From positions 1 through 51,495 of the forward strand of contig CACGPU010000008.1 of NCBI GenBank assembly GCA_902575065.1: a stretch of 51,495 nt of DNA, read 5' to 3'. The notes beneath the pieces were generated by a model that saw only the letters and a program-made list of their open reading frames with translations, was not told the DNA's origin and did no database searches. Each line of letters begins with the position of its first letter. Within the stretch, counting starts at the first letter, position 1. This document shows positions 38,023-47,186 of the stretch, in pieces. The translations under genes and the position numbers were made by a program. This DNA is from an uncultured Alphaproteobacteria bacterium (GTDB lineage Bacteria; Pseudomonadota; Alphaproteobacteria; HIMB59).

Positions 38023-38738
38023 TGGCAGTAAAATTGAAAAAATTATATGAGGGAAAAGCAAAAATTATTTATGCCAAAACTAGTAAGGAAGTCATAGCTA
38101 CCTATAAAAATGATGCTACAGCTTTTAATAATTTAAAAAAGGGCTCTATAAAGAATAAGGGTGCAATTAATAATGCTATATCGAGTTATTTATTTCAAAT
38201 ATTGAATCATTGTGATATTCCAACACACTTTATAAAGAAAATTGATAAAAAATCTCAGCTTTTAAAAAAAGTAGATATTATTCCAATTGAAGTTTTAGTT
38301 AGAAATTTCTTTGCTGGCTCTTTATCTAAAAAGTTTGGTGTAAAAGAAGGAACACAATTATCTGATACGCTAATTGAGTATTGTTTAAAATCGGATGAAC
38401 TTGGCGATCCTCATATAAGTTCTGAACATATTCTTAATTTAGGTTTATGTGATTTTGATGAATTAGAGTTAATAGATGAATATTCTTTGAGAATAAATGA
38501 CATATTAAGATCTACGTTTTATTCTATAGGAATAAATCTAGTTGACTTTAAATTAGAATTTGGAATTTGTAAAAAAACTGATGAGCTTGTTTTAGCAGAT
38601 GAAATATCACCAGACACATGTCGTTTGTGGGATTTAAAAACAAATAAAAAACTTGATAAAGATCGATTTCGTAGAGATTTAGGAAATATCGAAGAAGCAT
38701 ATGAAGAGGTGCTTAATAGGTTAAACTTGACAATTTAA
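38022..38738 (+). CDS. purC: Phosphoribosylaminoimidazole-succinocarboxamide synthase
   Basis: Joins aspartate to CAIR to form SAICAR. The N-terminal KLYEGKAKIIY nucleotide-binding strand, the IPIEVLVRNFFAGS block, and DFKLEFG with ADEISPDTCRLWD are all present. The length of 238 is normal. It overlaps purB and purS by one base each. The arrangement suggests coupled translation along the pur run. Confidence 0.97.
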   Translation: MAVKLKKLYEGKAKIIYAKTSKEVIATYKNDATAFNNLKKGSIKNKGAINNAISSYLFQILNHCDIPTHFIKKIDKKSQLLKKVDIIPIEVLVRNFFAGSLSKKFGVKEGTQLSDTLIEYCLKSDELGDPHISSEHILNLGLCDFDELELIDEYSLRINDILRSTFYSIGINLVDFKLEFGICKKTDELVLADEISPDTCRLWDLKTNKKLDKDRFRRDLGNIEEAYEEVLNRLNLTI

Positions 38739-38977
38739 TGCGAATAAAAATTTTAGTAAGACTTAAAGGCCAAATTTTAGAACCACAGGGAAAAGTAATT
38801 GAACAGTCACTTAATAGTTTAGGATTTACAGAATTTTCAAATATCCGACAGGGAAAACTCATTGAATTAGATTTACCCGATAATGTAAGTGAAGAGGAAA
38901 AAGCACAAAAAATCGACTCTGCTTGCAAAAAACTTTTAGTCAACGATATTATTGAAGAGTACGAAGTGCTTGGATGA
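38738..38977 (+). CDS. purS: FGAM synthase subunit PurS
   Basis: Small subunit that links PurL and PurQ in the three-part formylglycinamidine synthase. The 79-residue sequence shows the PurS fold pattern: VRLKGQILEPQGKVIEQSL, then LGFTEFSNIRQGKLIEL and a C-terminal helix. Its presence fits the small PurL encoded downstream. It overlaps purQ by four bases. Confidence 0.94.
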   Translation: MRIKILVRLKGQILEPQGKVIEQSLNSLGFTEFSNIRQGKLIELDLPDNVSEEEKAQKIDSACKKLLVNDIIEEYEVLG

Positions 38978-39654
38978 GTTTCAAATCTGCTGTTATAACA
39001 TTCCCTGGATCTAATTGTGACAGAGACGCATTATGCTACTTAAAAGATTTAACTAAAGGTGAAGTTCATAATATTTGGCATGAAGAGACATCATTGCCAA
39101 AAGTTGATTTAGTAATTTTACCTGGGGGTTTTAGCTTTGGTGATTATTTAAGATCAGGAGCAATGGCATCAAAAAGTAAAATTATTGATGAGGTTGTAAA
39201 ACATGCAAATGATAATAGATATTTATTAGGTATTTGTAATGGATTTCAAATTTTGACTGAAATTGGACTTCTTGAAGGAGCATTAATTAGAAATAAAAAA
39301 CTTAAATTTTTAGGAAAAAATTGTTTTATTAAAAAAAAATTTAAAAATAATTTTAATTTATCAATCAAAGATAACCAAATTCTTCAAATACCTATAGCTC
39401 ATAACGAGGGAAATTTTTATTGTGATATTGAAACTTTAAATTTATTAAAAAATAATGAACAAATTGCTTTTGAATATTGCAAAGATGAGTTCTCAAACAC
39501 TGAAGAAAATATAAATGGTTCAATAGAGGCTATTGCAGGCATTACAAACAAAAAAAAGAATGTTCTTGGAATGATGCCTCATCCCGAGAGAGCATATTCT
39601 GATTTTCATCAATCACAAGATGGAAGACTTATTATAGAGTCTTTAATTTCATGA
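38974..39654 (+). CDS. purQ: FGAM synthase glutaminase subunit PurQ
   Basis: Class I glutamine amidotransferase that supplies ammonia to PurL. The nucleophile cysteine lies in LGICNGFQIL, and the His-Glu pair lies in MMPHPERA. The FPGSNCDRDA opening is characteristic. At 226 residues it is normal. It overlaps purS and purL by four bases each (ATGA-type junctions). Confidence 0.97.
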   Translation: MSFKSAVITFPGSNCDRDALCYLKDLTKGEVHNIWHEETSLPKVDLVILPGGFSFGDYLRSGAMASKSKIIDEVVKHANDNRYLLGICNGFQILTEIGLLEGALIRNKKLKFLGKNCFIKKKFKNNFNLSIKDNQILQIPIAHNEGNFYCDIETLNLLKNNEQIAFEYCKDEFSNTEENINGSIEAIAGITNKKKNVLGMMPHPERAYSDFHQSQDGRLIIESLIS

Positions 39655-41816
39655 ATGAAGAGTTAATACTTCAACACGGTTTAACTTTAGATGAATTTCA
39701 GGTCATTAGGAAATATCTAAACAGAGACTTAAGTATTGAGGAATTGGGTATTTTTTCTGCTATGTGGAATGAACACTGTTGTTATAAAACTTCAAAAAAA
39801 TGGCTTAAGAAACTCCCTACAGATAATGAAATTGTAATTCAGGGACCAGGAGAAAACGCTGGTGTAATTGATTTGAAAGATAACGATGGTATTGCGTTTA
39901 AAATAGAAAGTCACAATCATCCAAGTTACATAGAACCTTTCAACGGTTCAGCAACTGGTGTTGGAGGTATACTAAGAGATATATTTACAATGGGAGCAAG
40001 ACCAATTGCTACTCTTGACTCAATTAGATTTGGTTTAATAGAAACTGAAAAGACAAAATACTTGTTAAATGGTGTGGTTCATGGAATTGGACACTATGGT
40101 AACTGTATTGGAATTCCTAATATTGGTGGTGAGTGTGAGTTTGAGTCAACATATGATTTTAATAATTTGGTTAATGCTATGGCTGTGGGACATGTTCAAA
40201 AAGATAAAATTTTTTACTCTAAACCAAAATCTATTGGTGGCCTTATTGTTTACATTGGATCTAAAACTGGAAAAGATGGAATTCATGGAGCAAGTATGGC
40301 CTCTGATGTTTTTTCAGAGGAAGATGAGGATGAAAAAAGACCCTCTGTACAAGTTGGTGATCCCTTCATGGAAAAACTTTTAATGGAAGGTTGCCTAGAA
40401 TTAATGTCTTCAGGATTAATAGAGTCTATGCAAGATATGGGAGCTGCGGGTATTACCTCCTCCAGTGTAGAAATGGCTTCAAAAGGAAATGTAGGTGTTC
40501 ATATCAATCTTGATAAAGTTCCATTGAGGCAACCACTGAGCGCCTATGAGATACTTTTATCTGAAAGCCAAGAAAGAATGCTAGCTGTGATCGATAAAAA
40601 AAATAATCATAAAGTTAGAGAAATTCTTCAAAAATGGCAAATTGATTATGAAGTCATTGGAGAAATTACAGATACAAAAAGAGTTGTGTTTGAGTCAAAT
40701 AATAAAAAAGTTGTCGATCTTCCTGTAGAAATAATTGTTGATGATGCTCCTGAATACGATAGAGAGTTTTACATCCCAAGAAAAAGAAAAAATAAAGATT
40801 TTGATTTTTCAAAAATTAAATTGGAAGATATGATAATTAACCTTCTTACAAATCTTAATTATTTAGATAAAAGTTGGGTTTTCGATCAATATGACTCTAC
40901 TGTGATGGGAGATACTATCAGAGAACCAGGTCAATCATCAGGTATAGTAAAGATTCACGGAACACAAAAAGTTATTGGTGCATCTACCGATTGCAATCCA
41001 TTATACATAAGAATCAATCCTTATGAAGGAATGAAATATACGGTTGCTGAGTCATATAGAAATCTAATTGCATGCAATATTAATCCTTTAGCGATAACAA
41101 ATAACCTTAACTTTGCAAGTCCTTTAGATCCAAACATTATGGGAGAGTTGGTTTTATCTATTCATGGATTAAAAACTGCAGCTGTTAAATTCAATACACC
41201 TATTGTTTCAGGTAATGTATCTTTATATAACCAGACAAATGAAATACCAATTAAGCCTACACCTGTGATAGGAATGGTAGGTTCCAATATGGATTTAAAT
41301 AAAATAAACACAAATAAGTTTTGTGAAATTGGTAATAAGATCCTTATTTTAGGAAAACAATTAACAAAAAATTGTAGTCCTTACTTATTACAAGATCAAA
41401 AAATTGCTTTTAAAATATGTGAATTTAATGACTTAGAGGTATTAGATCTAGATTTTGAGAAAAAAATTGCAAATTGTGTTTTGGAATTATCAGATTTGAA
41501 ATGCATTATGTCTTGCAATGATATTTCCAGAGGGGGTATCTTTTCGGCATTATTAAAAATGCAATATAAGGATATGGGTTTTAGGGTCAAGGTCCCTGAT
41601 CCTATTGATTTATTCTGCGAATATAGTGCTGGATATGTGATTGAAATCAGAAGTAAAGATTTTGAAGAAGTAACTTCATTTCTGACAAAAAAAGGTGCTG
41701 AATACCTCGAAATTGGGGAGATAATTAAAGAAGGTATTGAGATAAACTCTAAAAAATTTGACTATTTTGATATTATGAATAAATATCGTAATGATTTTGA
41801 GAAGATAATTAGTTAG
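39651..41816 (+). CDS. purL: FGAM synthase subunit PurL
   Basis: ATP-dependent synthetase that turns FGAR into FGAM, using ammonia from PurQ. This is the small PurL form (721 residues), which works with separate PurS and PurQ. The SHNHPSYIEPFNGSATGVGG block, DMGAAGITSSSVEMA and the second-half SGNVSLYNQT are intact. The N-terminal CCYKTSKKWL helps identify it. Its stop directly abuts the bolA ATG. Confidence 0.97.
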   Translation: MNEELILQHGLTLDEFQVIRKYLNRDLSIEELGIFSAMWNEHCCYKTSKKWLKKLPTDNEIVIQGPGENAGVIDLKDNDGIAFKIESHNHPSYIEPFNGSATGVGGILRDIFTMGARPIATLDSIRFGLIETEKTKYLLNGVVHGIGHYGNCIGIPNIGGECEFESTYDFNNLVNAMAVGHVQKDKIFYSKPKSIGGLIVYIGSKTGKDGIHGASMASDVFSEEDEDEKRPSVQVGDPFMEKLLMEGCLELMSSGLIESMQDMGAAGITSSSVEMASKGNVGVHINLDKVPLRQPLSAYEILLSESQERMLAVIDKKNNHKVREILQKWQIDYEVIGEITDTKRVVFESNNKKVVDLPVEIIVDDAPEYDREFYIPRKRKNKDFDFSKIKLEDMIINLLTNLNYLDKSWVFDQYDSTVMGDTIREPGQSSGIVKIHGTQKVIGASTDCNPLYIRINPYEGMKYTVAESYRNLIACNINPLAITNNLNFASPLDPNIMGELVLSIHGLKTAAVKFNTPIVSGNVSLYNQTNEIPIKPTPVIGMVGSNMDLNKINTNKFCEIGNKILILGKQLTKNCSPYLLQDQKIAFKICEFNDLEVLDLDFEKKIANCVLELSDLKCIMSCNDISRGGIFSALLKMQYKDMGFRVKVPDPIDLFCEYSAGYVIEIRSKDFEEVTSFLTKKGAEYLEIGEIIKEGIEINSKKFDYFDIMNKYRNDFEKIIS

Positions 41817-42050
41817 ATGCCTATTGAACAAAAAAAATTAGAAGGACTTCTTGAGAACAAATTTCCAAATTCTAAAATTGTAATTGAGGATCTTGCCGGT
41901 GATAACGATCATTATTCAGTTGAAATTGAAAGTGATATGTTTAACGGATTGTCACGTATACAACAACACCAGTTAGTTTACAAATTACTAGATGGATTAA
42001 TGGATAAAGAGCTTCATGCTATGCAATTAAAAACGAAAGGAACAAAATAA
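41817..42050 (+). CDS. BolA family protein
   Basis: A 77-residue BolA-like protein (IbaG/BolA2 branch), with the VEIESDMFNGLSRIQQHQLVY core including the conserved R-x-x-x-H-Q-x-V-Y. BolA proteins bind CGFS glutaredoxins through a shared 2Fe-2S cluster and take part in iron sensing or Fe-S delivery. The partner glutaredoxin is the next gene, overlapping by one base. The purL-bolA-grxD order is conserved in alphaproteobacteria. Confidence 0.92.
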   Translation: MPIEQKKLEGLLENKFPNSKIVIEDLAGDNDHYSVEIESDMFNGLSRIQQHQLVYKLLDGLMDKELHAMQLKTKGTK

Positions 42051-42391
42051 TGGAATTAGAGAGTAGTACAAAAGAACAAATTGAAAAAATGATTGGAGAT
42101 AATGAAGTTTTCCTATTTATGAAAGGTAACCCTGACTTTCCTATGTGTGGTTTCTCGTCAGTCGCAAGCGCAATTTTAAAAAAAACTGGGGTTGAGTTTG
42201 GCCATTGTAATGTACTTGAAGATAACAACATTAGAGAAGGTATAAAAACTTATTCAAATTGGCCTACAATACCTCAACTTTACATAAAAAAAGAATTTGT
42301 AGGTGGTTGTGATATTATGAAAGAAATGGCTGAGTCTGGTGAACTTCTAGAATTACTAAACACAAAAGGAATCAAAACTGAAGTAAATTAA
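42050..42391 (+). CDS. grxD: Monothiol glutaredoxin, CGFS type (Grx4)
   Basis: Carries 2Fe-2S clusters and works with BolA. The active site CGFS lies in MKGNPDFPMCGFSS, followed by WPTIPQLYI with the cis-proline and the GGCDIMKEM glutathione-binding loop. The length of 113 is normal for a single-domain CGFS protein. It is the last gene of the gapless run and ends 4 bases before a hairpin. Confidence 0.96.
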   Translation: MELESSTKEQIEKMIGDNEVFLFMKGNPDFPMCGFSSVASAILKKTGVEFGHCNVLEDNNIREGIKTYSNWPTIPQLYIKKEFVGGCDIMKEMAESGELLELLNTKGIKTEVN

Positions 42392-42415
42392 AAAAGGGGC
42401 ATTTATTTTGCCCCT
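42389..42415 (-). terminator. Intrinsic terminator between grxD and the TPR gene
   Basis: A perfect 7-base-pair stem, AGGGGCA/TGCCCCT, with a 7-base loop lies at 42395-42415. Reading on the minus strand the stem is followed by a run of T (the complement of 42389-42394), the classical form for ending the TPR gene. On the plus strand the hairpin directly follows grxD but has no T run, so it may act only weakly for that operon. It is the clearest terminator in the window. Confidence 0.8.
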
Positions 42416-42419
42416 CTCA

Positions 42420-42872
42420 TTAGTTATTTGAAATATAATTATTTAATTCTTTATAATAAGAATTATTTTCTCCAACTAGTTTTTTAAGTAGAGCTAAATT
42501 ATTTAGGGCATTCTCTTTTTGACCAAGATCTACATACATCTCACCTTGGTATTCGATAGCACCTAAATGTTCTGGGTCTAATTCAAGAGCTTTTTTGTAA
42601 TATTTTGCTGCATTATCAAAGTCTTCACTTTTTCTGTAAGCAAAACCTAACTCATTGTAAACATCAGCTTTAGTAAAATCTTTTGAACTAGCAGTTGTAA
42701 GAGTCTTTAGCTTTCTTATTGCCTTATCATAATCTTTGCTTCTTATAAGCTTAATTGCTGACTTATAATCTTTTCCATAATTAGTTTTAGCACTATCATC
42801 AGAACTAGATCCAGCAGCGAAAAGGCTTGTAATAAAAAGAGAAAATATGACTGTTAGTATTTTTATTTTCAT
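42420..42872 (-). CDS. Exported TPR protein
   Basis: A 150-residue protein with a signal peptide (MKIKILTVIFSLFITSLFAAG) and then two or three tetratricopeptide repeats. Clear repeats are ADVYNELGFAYRKSEDFDNAA followed by KYYKKALELDP, and HLGAIEYQGEMYVDLGQKENA. It is probably periplasmic; the function is unknown, and TPRs suggest a scaffold role. It stands alone after rpsD and has a strong terminator. Confidence 0.8.
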   Translation of the reverse strand: MKIKILTVIFSLFITSLFAAGSSSDDSAKTNYGKDYKSAIKLIRSKDYDKAIRKLKTLTTASSKDFTKADVYNELGFAYRKSEDFDNAAKYYKKALELDPEHLGAIEYQGEMYVDLGQKENALNNLALLKKLVGENNSYYKELNNYISNN

Positions 42873-42931
42873 AGATATCTTTTCGAAATTTATGCGCTGT
42901 TAGATTAATTGAATAGATTATTAACTATTGA

Positions 42932-43549
42932 TTATCTAGAGTAGAATTCAACGACTAAATTAGGTTCCATTTGGACAGGGTAAGGAACATCTGTCAATTG
43001 AGGTCCTCTAACAAATTTACCAAGACATTTTGATATTTCTAGTTGTAAATACTCAGGAACATCTCTTTCATTAGAGCTTAATGTTTGAATTATCATTGGA
43101 ATATTCTGGCTAGTTTGTTGAAGGGATATTTCATCACCATCACTAACCTGATAAGATTTTTTATTTACTACTTTACCGTTTACCAAAACATGCCCGTGAT
43201 TTACTAGTTGTCTTGCAGAAAATACAGTTGGAGCAAACTTTAGTCTAAACACAACAGCATCTAATCTTCGTTCTAAAAGTTCAATTAAAATTTGACTAGT
43301 ATCGCCTTTTTTTCTAGAAGCTGCTTGATAAATTTTTAAAAATTGTTTCTCAGTAATATCGCCATAATATTTTTTGAGCTTTTGTTTAGCTGCCAATTGA
43401 ACTCCAAAATCAGAAGGTTTTCTTCTTCTTGCTTGACCATGTTGGCCAGGACCATAGGGTCTTCTATTAAAAGGACTTTTAGGTCTACCCCATAAATTTA
43501 GGCCTAGTCTTCTATCAATTTTATGTTTTGACGATAGTCTTTTTGTCAT
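42932..43549 (-). CDS. rpsD: 30S ribosomal protein S4
   Basis: Primary 16S binder that nucleates small-subunit assembly. The family pattern is clear: [12 protein letters not shown] at the start, [15 protein letters not shown], and the S4 RNA-binding domain [20 protein letters not shown] with [14 protein letters not shown]. The length of 205 is usual. The N-terminal zinc-binding cysteines of some S4 proteins are absent, as in most alphaproteobacteria. Confidence 0.97.
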   Translation of the reverse strand: MTKRLSSKHKIDRRLGLNLWGRPKSPFNRRPYGPGQHGQARRRKPSDFGVQLAAKQKLKKYYGDITEKQFLKIYQAASRKKGDTSQILIELLERRLDAVVFRLKFAPTVFSARQLVNHGHVLVNGKVVNKKSYQVSDGDEISLQQTSQNIPMIIQTLSSNERDVPEYLQLEISKCLGKFVRGPQLTDVPYPVQMEPNLVVEFYSR

Positions 43550-43588
43550 GAATTGGTGATTTATATAGATTTAGCCTTTTAAGTCAAT

Positions 43589-44278
43589 TTATTTTGTAAT
43601 AAATTTTAAAATTCCATAGGCTGTTTTTATTTGTTTTTGGTCTATTTTTGATGTTTTTAAAAAATTTCTTAAAGATATTTCTAAATTATCTCTTTTGGAT
43701 GAGATTGATGTAAATTTTCTTTTTTCTAGTATTTTCATCAGAAATGATAAAAATTTTTCAATATCTTTTGAGCTTGCTTGAGAATTTTCAAAAGTTGGAT
43801 TAATATTAGATAGAGATATTTGACTCAATTCATAAGCAATTAAAGCTACAGTATGAGATAAATTGAGCGAACTGTTGTTGTATGTAGGGAGAGACAATAG
43901 AAAATTAGCATGCGATATCTCCTTATTGGACAATCCATTATTTTCTTGACCAAACAAAATTGATATTTTTTTCGATTTTAGTTTAGATATTTCATTTACT
44001 TTTATTGGAGGTATGTGAAAATCTCTTTTCCTAACTGTCGTTGCTATTAAGATATCACTACCTTTCATAGCTTCTGGTATTGATTGATATACTTTAACTT
44101 TTTTAACTAAGGATGAAAAATGCTTTGCAGATTTTATTCCCTTATCATTAGGCCAAATTTTTCTTGGACTTACTAAGGATAAGTTCTCAAAACCAAAACA
44201 TCCTATTGATCTTAGAGACATACCAACATTTTCAGATAACTGGGGTTTGTTTAATATAAATTGAATTGTTTTTTTCAA
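43589..44278 (-). CDS. trmJ: tRNA (cytidine/uridine-32-2'-O)-methyltransferase TrmJ-like
   Basis: SPOUT-class RNA methyltransferase related to TrmJ, which methylates the ribose at position 32 of several tRNAs. The opening FILNKPQLSENVGMSLRS, then LFGQENNGLSNKE and the SLNLSHTVALIAYEL knot motif, are characteristic. At 229 residues the length fits. Specificity cannot be read from sequence. Its start overlaps the end of cimA by four bases. Confidence 0.88.
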   Translation of the reverse strand: MKKTIQFILNKPQLSENVGMSLRSIGCFGFENLSLVSPRKIWPNDKGIKSAKHFSSLVKKVKVYQSIPEAMKGSDILIATTVRKRDFHIPPIKVNEISKLKSKKISILFGQENNGLSNKEISHANFLLSLPTYNNSSLNLSHTVALIAYELSQISLSNINPTFENSQASSKDIEKFLSFLMKILEKRKFTSISSKRDNLEISLRNFLKTSKIDQKQIKTAYGILKFITK

Positions 44279-45867
44279 GAGGACTTAATTAATTTATAAA
44301 TTAAGCTCTCTCTAAGGGCGTTATAAGACGCATCAATTATATTAGTAGAGACACCTACTGTTGTCCAAATGGATCCTTTTTGATCCTTCGTCTCGATAAG
44401 AACACGAACTATTGCGTCTGTTCCTTTTTCTGAGGATAAAATTCTTACCTTAAAATCAGTTAATTCTAAATCCTCTAAAGCAGGGTAAAAGCCCATTAAT
44501 GATTTTCTTAAAGCTTTGTCCAAAGCATTTACTGGACCATTTCCTACTTCTACATTCATGTATTCTTTTTTTTCAACTTCTATCCTTACAGTTGCTTCAG
44601 ACTCAGTTACTAATTCTCCTTTAGCATTCCATCTTCTATCATCAATAACTTTAAATCTTTTTAATTCAAAGTACTCTGGGATACCGAAAAGAGTTTGTCT
44701 AGCTAGTATCTCAAAACTCGCAATTGCCTGATCGTAAGCGTAACCCTTGAATTCTCTCTCTTTTACTTTTTGGAGTAAAAAATCTAATTTATCTGAATGA
44801 TCATCTGGGTTAATACCAACAGTATTTAAAAGAGATATGATATTAGATCGGCCAGATTGATCAGAAATTACAACTTTTCTAGTATTACCTACTATTTCTG
44901 GGTCTATATGCTCATATGTTTTAGGGTCTTTGTTAATTGCTGAAACATGCAAACCTCCTTTATGTGAAAAGGCATTTTCACCAACATAGGCTTGTTGAGT
45001 ATTTGGCATACGATTTAAAATTTCATCTAGAAGCAATGAGGTTTTCTTTAAGGCTGATAATTTTTCTTTAGGAATACTAGTTTCAAATTTTGTTTTCAAA
45101 ATTATTGAGGGAATAAGAGATACTAAATTTGCATTTCCACACCTTTCTCCTAATCCATTAATTGTGCCTTGAATTTGTCTCACTCCTGCTCGCACAGCAG
45201 CCAGTGAGTTGGCAACTGCATTTTCTGTATCATTATGCGCATGGATGCCCAGTTTTTCACCTGGTATATACTTTGTTACTTCTTGAACAATTGTCTCTAC
45301 TTCATTTGGCAGAGTTCCACCATTAGTATCACACAATACTATCCACCTAGCTCCATTATTTAAAGCCTCAGTTAAACAATCTAATGCAAATTTAGGATCT
45401 GATTTATATCCATCAAAAAAATGCTCAGCATCATACATTGCCTCTAAACCTTTTTCATTGATATGAGCGATACTTTCACCAATCATTTTTAGGTTATCAG
45501 ATTTTGAAATGCCTAAAGCCTTTTCGACCTGATATGAAGATGATTTCCCAACAATGCAAATATGTTTTACATTTGTATTAATTAAAGTATTTAGACCTGG
45601 ATCGTTTGAAACACTCGTATTAGGTCTTCTGGTCATTCCAAAAGCAACCAAACTAGAATTATTAAAATTTGTTGAAGAATTAAAAAAACTATCATCAGTT
45701 GGATTTGACCCTGGCCAACCACCCTCAATATAATCTAAACCTAATTCATCGAGAGCATTAGAGAATTTGATTTTATCATCTACAGTAAAATCAACACCGG
45801 TAGTTTGTTGACCATCTCTTAATGTAGTGTCAAAAAAATAAATTTTATTTTCTAGTTTTTCTTCCAT
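44275..45867 (-). CDS. cimA: (R)-citramalate synthase
   Basis: Condenses pyruvate and acetyl-CoA to citramalate, the first step of a threonine-independent route to isoleucine. The HMGL-like domain opens with FFDTTLRDGQQTTGVDF and includes GIHAHNDTENAVANSLAA and GTINGLGERCGNANL. A C-terminal LeuA-type regulatory dimer domain follows (about residues 390-530). The length of 530 and the GGWPGSNPTDD segment support citramalate synthase over isopropylmalate synthase. It overlaps cysS by 16 bases and trmJ by four. Confidence 0.92.
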   Translation of the reverse strand: MEEKLENKIYFFDTTLRDGQQTTGVDFTVDDKIKFSNALDELGLDYIEGGWPGSNPTDDSFFNSSTNFNNSSLVAFGMTRRPNTSVSNDPGLNTLINTNVKHICIVGKSSSYQVEKALGISKSDNLKMIGESIAHINEKGLEAMYDAEHFFDGYKSDPKFALDCLTEALNNGARWIVLCDTNGGTLPNEVETIVQEVTKYIPGEKLGIHAHNDTENAVANSLAAVRAGVRQIQGTINGLGERCGNANLVSLIPSIILKTKFETSIPKEKLSALKKTSLLLDEILNRMPNTQQAYVGENAFSHKGGLHVSAINKDPKTYEHIDPEIVGNTRKVVISDQSGRSNIISLLNTVGINPDDHSDKLDFLLQKVKEREFKGYAYDQAIASFEILARQTLFGIPEYFELKRFKVIDDRRWNAKGELVTESEATVRIEVEKKEYMNVEVGNGPVNALDKALRKSLMGFYPALEDLELTDFKVRILSSEKGTDAIVRVLIETKDQKGSIWTTVGVSTNIIDASYNALRESLIYKLIKSS

Positions 45868-47186
45868 GTTGTGCCATTTATGGTGTCTTCTAAAACAATC
45901 CCTTGTTTAAATAACTCACCTCTAATTTTATCTGCTAGCTCAAAGTCTTTATTTTTTTTAGCCTCTTGTCGGCGAGATATCATATTTTCAATAAATTCTT
46001 TATCAAGGTTTAAATCTGTTTTATTAAAACTAGGATTTAATCCTAGTAAGCTTAAACCATTATTAAAATGAGCTAATAAATCATCATTATTCTTGTCTTT
46101 TTTAATGTTAGCTATTATTTGCTGTAATCTCATCAGTGCTTTTGGGGTATTTAGGTCATCTAAAAGTGCATTAACAAATTCTGAGTCTAATTCTTTGCTA
46201 TTAACCTCTTTAATATGCTCTCTCCACTTGTTAATGATGTTTTCACTATAACTTATAAGATCGTTTGAAAAATCAAGTGGTTGACGATAATGAGTAGTCA
46301 GTAGTGAATATTTGAGAACAGCAGGATCGTGTTTAGATAATAAATCATTAACAATTGAGGTATTTCCTAAAGATTTTGACATTTTTTCACCCTTAAAATT
46401 TATAAATCCATTATGGAGCCAAAAGTTCGACATTTTTTTATCATGACAACATGTTGACTGAGCAATTTCATTCTCGTGATGTGGAAAAATAAGATCAATA
46501 CCGCCCGCATGGATATCAATGGTTTCTCCAAGTAATTCTGAAATCATAGCTGAACACTCTATGTGCCATCCAGGTCTACCATTACCCCATGGGCTATCCC
46601 AATGAGGTTCATTTGTTTTTGATGGTTTCCAAAGGACAAAATCTTCAGGATTTTTTTTGTAATCGGCAACTTCTACTCTTGCACCAGATATTATGTCTTT
46701 TAATGAGAACTTTGAGAGAGAACCATAACCCTTAAATTTCTTTGCTTCAAATAAAACATGTCCTTCAGATACATAGGCATATTTTTTTTCAATAAGAGAT
46801 GTAATCATCTCAATCATTTTTGAAATATATTCTGTGGCTTTTGGTTCATGTGTTGGAGATAATATTGATAAAGAACTTAGATTTTGTTGATATATTTTTT
46901 GAGTAGAATGAACCAACTCATCTGTTGATATTTTAAGTTCATTAGCTTTATCTATAATTTTATCATCAATGTCTGTTATATTTCTTACGTAACGTACACT
47001 ATCCTCTCCAAAAATTAGTCTTAGGACTCTAAATAAGATATCAAAAACTATAATTGGTCTGAAGTTTCCTATATGTGGATTACTGTAAAGGGTGGGTCCA
47101 CAAGCATACATCTTAACTGCAGATGAGTTAATAGGTATAAGTTTTTCTTTTTTTTTGGTTAAAGTATTAAAAAGATTAATATTCAT
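45852..47186 (-). CDS. cysS: Cysteinyl-tRNA synthetase
   Basis: Charges tRNA-Cys. Class I motifs are present: PHIGNF (HIGH) near residue 36 and EKMSKSLGN (KMSKS) in the middle. The zinc site is provided by Cys in YACGPT, Cys in WHIECSAM and His in the PHHENE segment. The length of 444 is slightly below the usual 460. It overlaps cimA by 16 bases and gltX by 11. Confidence 0.97.
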   Translation of the reverse strand: MNINLFNTLTKKKEKLIPINSSAVKMYACGPTLYSNPHIGNFRPIIVFDILFRVLRLIFGEDSVRYVRNITDIDDKIIDKANELKISTDELVHSTQKIYQQNLSSLSILSPTHEPKATEYISKMIEMITSLIEKKYAYVSEGHVLFEAKKFKGYGSLSKFSLKDIISGARVEVADYKKNPEDFVLWKPSKTNEPHWDSPWGNGRPGWHIECSAMISELLGETIDIHAGGIDLIFPHHENEIAQSTCCHDKKMSNFWLHNGFINFKGEKMSKSLGNTSIVNDLLSKHDPAVLKYSLLTTHYRQPLDFSNDLISYSENIINKWREHIKEVNSKELDSEFVNALLDDLNTPKALMRLQQIIANIKKDKNNDDLLAHFNNGLSLLGLNPSFNKTDLNLDKEFIENMISRRQEAKKNKDFELADKIRGELFKQGIVLEDTINGTTWKKN

